DNA from: Corynebacterium sp. P4-C1
GTDB lineage: Bacteria > Actinomycetota > Actinomycetes > Mycobacteriales > Mycobacteriaceae
Length of the DNA stretch: 64,000 nucleotides
Direction of reading: 5' to 3'
Assembly: GCF_030503595.1 (NCBI RefSeq)
Contig: NZ_CP129966.1
Span: 744,001-808,000 of the forward strand
A program made the position numbers and the translations under genes. The number at the start of each line of letters is the position of its first letter. Position 1 is the first letter of the stretch. The notes beneath the pieces were generated by a model. That model worked only from the letters and a program-made list of their open reading frames with translations, made no database searches and was not told the origin of the DNA. Shown here piece by piece: positions 59,112 through 64,000 of the stretch.

Positions 59112-60254
59112 ATGACTGATACAGCCCCGATTTCAGAAGCCGCTGTCCGCAACGCCCTCGCGCGTGTCGACGATCCCGAGATCGGCAAACCGATCACCGA
59201 CCTGGACATGGTCGAGTCCGTGCGTATCGACGGCCGCGATGTAGCCGTCGGCATCTACTTGACCATTGCCGGATGCCCGATGCGCGACACCATCGAGTCG
59301 AACGTGCGCGCCGTCCTCGAGGAACTCGACGGCGTCGGCGAGGTCAGCGTGACCATGCACACCATGAGCGAGGAGCAGCGCCGCAACCTCGCGCAGCGCC
59401 TCAAGGGCGACCGGTCCGAACCGGTTATTCCCTTCGCGCAGCCGGGCTCGACGACCCGGGTGTACGCGGTGGCGTCGGGTAAGGGCGGCGTCGGCAAGTC
59501 CTCGATGACGGTGAACCTGGCCACCGCTCTGGCGGCGCAGGGCCTCAACGTGGGCATCCTCGACGCCGACATCTACGGCCACTCCATCCCCGGCCTCATG
59601 GGTTCGGCGGGCCAGGGCCCGACCGTCGTGGACGAGATGCTCATGCCGCCGATCGCCCACGGTGTCCGACACATCTCCATCGGCCAGTTCGTGGAGGGCA
59701 ACGCCCCCGTCGTGTGGCGCGGCCCGATGCTCACAAGGGCGATCCAGCAGTTCCTCGCCGACGTCTACTGGACGGACCTCGATGTCCTGTTCATGGATCT
59801 CCCGCCCGGGACCGGCGATGTCGCCATCACAGTGGCGCAGCTCGTGCCGGACGCCGAGCTGCTGATCGTCACCACCCCGCAGGCCGCTGCCGCTGAGGTC
59901 GCCGAGCGCGCCGGCTCCATCTCCCAGCAGACCGGTCAGCGCGTCGCCGGCGTGATTGAGAATATGTCCGCGATGGTCATGCCCGACGGCACCACCATGG
60001 ACATCTTCGGCAGCGGCGGCGGCGAGAACGTCGCCGAGCGTCTCACCGCGATCACCGGCACCGAGGTTCCCCTGCTCGGCTCTGTCCCCCTCGATCCGCA
60101 GCTGCGTGTCCAAGGCGACGAAGGCACCCCCATCGCCGTTCAGGCTCCCGACTCCCCTTCCGGCAAGGCCATCGCCGGCATCGCGGACAAGCTGAAGATC
60201 CGCCGCGATTCCCTCGCCGGCAGGAGCCTCAACCTCGGCGTGACCCGCGACTAG
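59112..60254 (+). CDS. mrp: Mrp/NBP35-family Fe-S cluster carrier ATPase
   Basis: P-loop ATPase of 380 residues that delivers or repairs Fe-S clusters. An N-terminal MIP18/DUF59 domain (about 1-95) with VDDPEIGKPITDLDMV precedes the ParA-like domain with the deviant Walker A GKGGVGKSS (about 122-130), the switch LDADIYGHSIPGLMG and the LMDLPPGTGD block. The CxxC found in the enterobacterial relative ApbC is not present; the region reads ENMSAMVMPDGTTMDIF, as in other actinobacterial proteins. It is divergent from the stress-protein gene. Confidence 0.95.
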   Translation: MTDTAPISEAAVRNALARVDDPEIGKPITDLDMVESVRIDGRDVAVGIYLTIAGCPMRDTIESNVRAVLEELDGVGEVSVTMHTMSEEQRRNLAQRLKGDRSEPVIPFAQPGSTTRVYAVASGKGGVGKSSMTVNLATALAAQGLNVGILDADIYGHSIPGLMGSAGQGPTVVDEMLMPPIAHGVRHISIGQFVEGNAPVVWRGPMLTRAIQQFLADVYWTDLDVLFMDLPPGTGDVAITVAQLVPDAELLIVTTPQAAAAEVAERAGSISQQTGQRVAGVIENMSAMVMPDGTTMDIFGSGGGENVAERLTAITGTEVPLLGSVPLDPQLRVQGDEGTPIAVQAPDSPSGKAIAGIADKLKIRRDSLAGRSLNLGVTRD

Positions 60255-60271
60255 CCCCTAGCTTCTAGCTC

Positions 60272-60772
60272 CTAGGTCACATCCGTCCACGAGAACCCGC
60301 CCCCACCGGACTGCTTCGGCTGCTCCGCACCCATGCCGGGCTGCATGCGCCGCGGCTTGGAACGGCGCGGGGCTTCGGGCTGCGCCGGTGGCTCGGACTG
60401 CACGGGCTGCTCAGACTGCCCCGTGCCACCGGCCGCTGCCGAACCGGCGCGCCTGCCCACTGCGGGATCCCCGTCCATCATCTGGCGGGGGTCGAACTGG
60501 TCGAGGTAGGAGCTGTCTTCGTCGAAAAGCACCTTGGCGATCGCCCGCTTCGGCCCCATCGCCGCGTACTCGGTGACAGTACTCATCGGCTTGCGGAGCT
60601 CGTCGAATTCGTCGCCGTAGAGCTCTTCCTTCGCATTGTCGATGGCGCGGCGCGCCGCGAAGATGGCCGCGCGGACATCCATGATGACCCCAGGCAGACG
60701 CTCCGGGCCGATAATGATCAAGCCCGCGAGAATGACGACGAAGATTTCGCCCCAGCCGATTGAGTCAAACAC
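60272..60772 (-). CDS. tatB: Twin-arginine translocase subunit TatB
   Basis: Tat translocase component of 166 residues. The N-terminal transmembrane helix is followed by an amphipathic helix: MFDSIGWGEIFVVILAGLIIIGPERLPGVI, with the family GPERLP motif. The C-terminal half is Pro/Gln/Gly-rich and variable. Acts with TatA and TatC in folded-protein export. Here it lies downstream of sigE-cseE, as in other corynebacteria, separated by 4 bases from the anti-sigma gene stop. Confidence 0.95.
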   Translation of the reverse strand: MFDSIGWGEIFVVILAGLIIIGPERLPGVIMDVRAAIFAARRAIDNAKEELYGDEFDELRKPMSTVTEYAAMGPKRAIAKVLFDEDSSYLDQFDPRQMMDGDPAVGRRAGSAAAGGTGQSEQPVQSEPPAQPEAPRRSKPRRMQPGMGAEQPKQSGGGGFSWTDVT

Positions 60773-60776
60773 GCCT

Positions 60777-61133
60777 CTAGCTTAGCCCGTCACCTAGCCG
60801 GGGCCAGGAAACAGGCCACTTCAGGCCCGGCCGGTTGGAGCGGCGCGACGGACCGCCGGAAACGGAGCCAGCCTCGGCATCCTCGCTCTCCTCCAAGTGC
60901 GCCAGCCGCTCCACCAACGACCGCGGGGCACGCAAGCACCCGTCGGTGTTGTGCTCGCGGACAGCCTCGGCGGCGGCGCGCTGCTGCGCCACTTCACGGC
61001 GGCAGTCCGGGCACTGTATCAGGTGCTGCTGGGCGCGGTGGTAGGCGGTGGGGGTGAGCTCGTCGTCGATAAGCGCGGCGACGGCTTCGAAATTGAGGTG
61101 GTCGATCGAATCGAACTTGGGCACCGCCGTCAC
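60777..61133 (-). CDS. cseE: Anti-sigma factor of SigE (zinc-binding)
   Basis: Protein of 118 residues with the zinc-binding anti-sigma motif HxxxCxx[18 protein letters not shown] (about residues 26-42). It sequesters the ECF factor SigE until envelope or heat stress. GTG start at 61133 overlaps the sigE stop (GTGA), so the two are made together. No transmembrane helix is seen, so it is a soluble type like the SigE partner known from C. glutamicum. Confidence 0.92.
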   Translation of the reverse strand: MTAVPKFDSIDHLNFEAVAALIDDELTPTAYHRAQQHLIQCPDCRREVAQQRAAAEAVREHNTDGCLRAPRSLVERLAHLEESEDAEAGSVSGGPSRRSNRPGLKWPVSWPRLGDGLS

Positions 61134-61714
61134 CTCGCGCGGATGAGCTCGCGCGCCGCCTCGCTGGACACGGCCTGCGCCTCGAGCGACGCGCGGAGCT
61201 GACTGCGGCCGCGGTGGATGCGCGAACGGACGGTGCCCATCTTCACGCCGAGCGTCTTCGCGATCTCCTCGTAGCTCATCCCGACGACATCGGCGAGCAC
61301 GACAGACACGCGGAACTCGGGGCTCAGCTCGTCGAGCGCGGCCTGCAGCGCCGGGTCGAGGTTCGTCTCGGAGTACACCTGCTCGGGGGTCGGGGCGGTG
61401 CCGGGCACGCGCTCGTAATCCTCGGGCAGCGCCTCCATGCGGATCTTGCTGCGGTGTCGCACCATATCGAGGAACAGGTTGGTCGTGATGCGGTGCAGCC
61501 ACCCCTCGAACGTGCCTGGCTTGTACGTTTTCACGTTGCGGAACACACGCATGAACGTCTCCTGCGTCAGGTCCTCGGCGTCCTGCTGGTTGCCGGAGAG
61601 ACGGAACGCGAGGCGGTAAACGCTGTCGGCGTGCTCCTCGACGAGTTCGGCCCAGGTGGGCATTGCTCCGCTCCCAGCGTCGAAAGCGGCGGTGCCCGTC
61701 ACGTCGTCTTGCAT
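61130..61714 (-). CDS. sigE: ECF RNA polymerase sigma factor SigE
   Basis: Sigma factor of 194 residues. Region 2 contains [29 protein letters not shown] and the -10 reader [24 protein letters not shown]; region 4 contains [45 protein letters not shown] for the -35. Start ATG 61714 behind TAGGAG; the upstream open frame lacks sigma-factor character. It controls the cell-envelope stress response, with cseE overlapping it downstream. It is divergent from the methyltransferase gene at 61779. Confidence 0.95.
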   Translation of the reverse strand: MQDDVTGTAAFDAGSGAMPTWAELVEEHADSVYRLAFRLSGNQQDAEDLTQETFMRVFRNVKTYKPGTFEGWLHRITTNLFLDMVRHRSKIRMEALPEDYERVPGTAPTPEQVYSETNLDPALQAALDELSPEFRVSVVLADVVGMSYEEIAKTLGVKMGTVRSRIHRGRSQLRASLEAQAVSSEAARELIRAR

Positions 61715-61778
61715 GCTCCTATTGTTGCGCACCGCGCTGCTCCCCGCACGGGCGGGGTCTGTTTCGTAGGATGAGCGT

Positions 61779-62426
61779 GTGAGCGATTCAGCATTTACCT
61801 CCCTCAACGAGTACATCACGGCCAAAGAGCAGGACGGCACGCTTATCGACGCCCGCTCCGACGCCTCCGAATACTCCCTGCCCACCCCGAGCGTTGCGGT
61901 GGGCGACCTGCTGGGCACCCTGGCCGCCGCCGGGCACGCTGCAGCCGGTGCGACGGGCGCTGTCGCGATGACCCCGGCCGCCGGTGTTGTGGGGCTGCAC
62001 ATTCTCGCGGGCCTGCCGGAGAAGTCGTCGCTGACGTGCATCGACCCGGAGGCTGAGCACCAGGCGCGGGCGAAGGCCGCGTTCCGTGACGCCGGGTACG
62101 GCGCGTCGCGTGCGCGCTTCCTGCCGTCGCGCCCACTCGATGTGCTCGGCCGCCTGGCGGCGGGTGCCTACCACCTCGTCTACGCCGACGTCGACCCGAT
62201 CGATTTGCCCGGTGTTGTCGAGGCCGCATGGCCCCTGCTGTCCCCCGGCGGCACACTCGTGCTCGCCGGCGCGCTTCTCGACGCCACCATCACCGACCCC
62301 ACCCGCAAAGACCGCGGCACCCTCGCCGCGCGCGAAGCCGATGAGCTTGTAGACGGGCTCGAGGGCACCCTGGTCACCCGCCTCCCCCTGGACTCCGGGG
62401 TGACCCTGGTGACCCGCCTGGCCTAG
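61779..62426 (+). CDS. O-methyltransferase (class I SAM-dependent)
   Basis: SAM-dependent methyltransferase of 215 residues. It has the O-methyltransferase 3-type N-terminal helices ([17 protein letters not shown]), a modified glycine motif [12 protein letters not shown], an acidic SAM-binding loop CIDPEAEHQ and the [31 protein letters not shown] block (the D-x-D metal site region of O-methyltransferases). GTG start. The substrate is unknown; catechol-like compounds are typical. It is divergent from sigE. Confidence 0.88.
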   Translation: MSDSAFTSLNEYITAKEQDGTLIDARSDASEYSLPTPSVAVGDLLGTLAAAGHAAAGATGAVAMTPAAGVVGLHILAGLPEKSSLTCIDPEAEHQARAKAAFRDAGYGASRARFLPSRPLDVLGRLAAGAYHLVYADVDPIDLPGVVEAAWPLLSPGGTLVLAGALLDATITDPTRKDRGTLAAREADELVDGLEGTLVTRLPLDSGVTLVTRLA

Positions 62427-62432
62427 CGCGGC

Positions 62433-62460
62433 GGGATCTGGCTAGCGGGATCTGGCTAGC
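62433..62460. repeat. Tandem 14-bp repeat between methyltransferase and glgC
   Basis: GGGATCTGGCTAGC occurs twice without a gap (62433-62446, 62447-62460), followed by degraded GGCTGGC copies. Confidence 0.7.
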
Positions 62461-62508
62461 GCGCCGGGCTGGCTGGCGCTGCGGCTGGCTCAGCGCGCCT
62501 GGGCCCGC

Positions 62509-63732
62509 CTACTCCACGACACCCGACTTGCCCACCACCACGACTCCAGCCTTGGAGATCGTGAACTCCCGGGCACGGTCGTTGTCCTCGTCGACACCGA
62601 CAGTGGCGCCGTCGGAGACGTAGACGTTCTTGTCAAGGATGGCGTGGCGCACCACAGCTCCGCGGCCCACGCGGACACCCGGCATCAGCACCGACGACTC
62701 GACCGTCGCGCCTTCCTCGACGCGCACGTCCGTCGACAGGACCGAATTGCGCACCGTCGAACCCGAAATGATGGAGCCCGGCGCGATGATCGACTCCTGC
62801 GCGATACCGCCCGACACGAACTTCGCCGGCGGCAGGTTCTCATCCTCGGTGGAGTGGATCGGCCACGACTTGTTGTACAGGTTGAACACCGGGTGGATCG
62901 AAATCAGATCCATGTGCGCCTCATAGAAGGAGTCGATGGTGCCGACGTCGCGCCAGTAGCCCATATCGCGCTCAGTCGCGCCGGGCACCTGGTTGGCGGA
63001 GAAGTCGTAGACGTGGGCGTCTCCCTTCCCGACGAAGAACGGAATGATGTCCCCGCCCATGTCGTGGTCGGAGTCGTCGTTCTCGTTGTCTTCGCGGAGG
63101 GCGTCGATGAGGGCCTCCGTCGAGAAGCAGTAATTGCCCATCGACGCGTACGTCGCCTCCGGGTCGTCCGGGGTGCCCGGCGGGTCGGCCGGCTTCTCCA
63201 GGAACTCCGTGATCGTGCCGCTGTCGTCGGACTGGATGCAGCCGAACGCCGTCGCCTCGCTGCGCGGCACGCGGATACCGGCGACCGTGCACGATTTGCC
63301 CGACGCGATGTGGTCCTCCACCATCTGCGACGGATCCATCCGGTAGACGTGATCGGCGCCGAAGACGAGCACGTAGTCCGGCTGCTCGTCGTAAATCAGG
63401 TTCAACGACTGCAAAAGCGCGTCCGCCGACCCCTGGTACCAGCGCTTGCCCAAACGCTGCTGCGCCGGAACCGACGCAATGTACTGGTGCATCGGGCCCG
63501 AGAAATTCCACGCGGTAGCCACGTGGCGGTCCAGCGAGTGGGACTTGTACTGCGTCAGCACCGCGATGCGGTTGTAGCCGGCGTTGACGAGGTTCGACAG
63601 GACAAAATCAACGAGACGGTAATTCCCGCCAAACGGCACGGCGGGCTTAGCGCGGTCGAGGGTCAACGGAAAAAGGCGCTTGCCTTCTCCGCCCGCGAGG
63701 ACAATGGCGAGGACATTCGGCTGGCTGTTCAC
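62509..63732 (-). CDS. glgC: Glucose-1-phosphate adenylyltransferase
   Basis: ADP-glucose pyrophosphorylase of 407 residues, the committed step of glycogen synthesis. An N-terminal nucleotidyltransferase domain ([40 protein letters not shown], then [11 protein letters not shown] and FLEKP) is followed by a C-terminal left-handed beta-helix with [35 protein letters not shown]. It is divergent from the glgA gene, which is a typical corynebacterial arrangement. Confidence 0.97.
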   Translation of the reverse strand: MNSQPNVLAIVLAGGEGKRLFPLTLDRAKPAVPFGGNYRLVDFVLSNLVNAGYNRIAVLTQYKSHSLDRHVATAWNFSGPMHQYIASVPAQQRLGKRWYQGSADALLQSLNLIYDEQPDYVLVFGADHVYRMDPSQMVEDHIASGKSCTVAGIRVPRSEATAFGCIQSDDSGTITEFLEKPADPPGTPDDPEATYASMGNYCFSTEALIDALREDNENDDSDHDMGGDIIPFFVGKGDAHVYDFSANQVPGATERDMGYWRDVGTIDSFYEAHMDLISIHPVFNLYNKSWPIHSTEDENLPPAKFVSGGIAQESIIAPGSIISGSTVRNSVLSTDVRVEEGATVESSVLMPGVRVGRGAVVRHAILDKNVYVSDGATVGVDEDNDRAREFTISKAGVVVVGKSGVVE

Positions 63733-63851
63733 ACCCCCAACACTAGGGAAGAACAGTTAAACCTGCACTACCTCCGCACAAAATCACACGTGCGCCACCT
63801 CCACCCGCGGGTGCCTGCACGCCCGCCGAAACGCTACTAGTCTCGGAGGGC

Positions 63852-64000
63852 ATGAGAGTCGGAATGATGACCCGCGAATATCCGCCGGAAATCTACGGTG
63901 GCGCGGGGGTCCACGTCACAGAGCTCACGCGTTTCATGCGAGAGCTCGACGGCGTCGAAGTTGACGTCCACTGCATGGGCCAGCCCCGCGACGCCGAGAA
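63852..64000 (+). CDS. glgA: Glycogen synthase, N-terminal part (cut by window end)
   Basis: Start of the GT4-family glycosyltransferase that uses ADP- or UDP-glucose to extend glycogen or related alpha-glucans. Only about 49 residues are present: MRVGMMTREYPPEIYGGAG followed by VHVTELTRFMREL, the family N-terminus with the nucleotide-sugar-binding glycine loop. GGAGGG lies 3 bases before the ATG. The rest lies beyond the right edge. Confidence 0.9.
   Translation, partial: MRVGMMTREYPPEIYGGAGVHVTELTRFMRELDGVEVDVHCMGQPRDAE

Overview
The window is a high-GC actinobacterial chromosome segment that I place in Corynebacterium. Evidence: a fused E2-E1 2-oxoglutarate dehydrogenase (odhA), the block glgA/glgC - methyltransferase - sigE - cseE - tatB - mrp - odhA - fused ABC exporter, and the argS-lysA-hom-thrB cluster. 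From memory this matches the order of the corresponding C. glutamicum regions. The species cannot be fixed from the sequence alone.

Layout. 0-5 kb: the end of a glycerol dehydrogenase gene, then a secreted von Willebrand A (VWA) gene broken by an IS256-family element with a perfect 9-bp target duplication; the same gene also has a stop as its second codon. 5-10 kb: argS-lysA-hom-thrB on the minus strand (Arg-tRNA charging, lysine and threonine/methionine branch enzymes). 10-13 kb: lutABC for L-lactate oxidation. 13-18 kb: a secreted alpha/beta hydrolase, a frameshifted CPBP protease, an RhtA-like exporter, a VOC protein and a DJ-1/PfpI protein. 18-20 kb: an IS481-family element inserted at the 3' end of a tRNA-Arg(CCG) gene, flanked by 15-bp direct repeats. 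20-30 kb: YceI, PspC and MarR proteins and a minus-strand set of SNF2 helicase, SWIM protein, Mre11/SbcD-like nuclease and Rad50/SbcC-like ATPase. 30-37 kb: putP, a secreted HNH nuclease, a DEAD-box RNA helicase and two paralogous lipoproteins.

37-42 kb: the most interesting stretch, an apparent three-gene unit of a Nudix hydrolase, a PLD nuclease-helicase-DUF3427 protein and a coiled-coil DUF4041/T5orf172 (GIY-YIG) protein. The last two genes look AT-richer than their neighbours and resemble a nucleic-acid-targeting defence module. 42-48 kb: nucleoside hydrolase with an MFS transporter, an orphan gene behind a LexA-type SOS box, an acidic protein and a carboxylesterase. 48-64 kb: fused ABC exporter, odhA, an SGNH hydrolase in a poorly coding region, envelope stress genes (sigE-cseE, tatB), mrp and the divergent glycogen genes glgC and glgA (cut by the window end).

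Protein functions come from family motifs read by eye; no database search was run. Most start-codon choices rest on visible Shine-Dalgarno sequences or family length.
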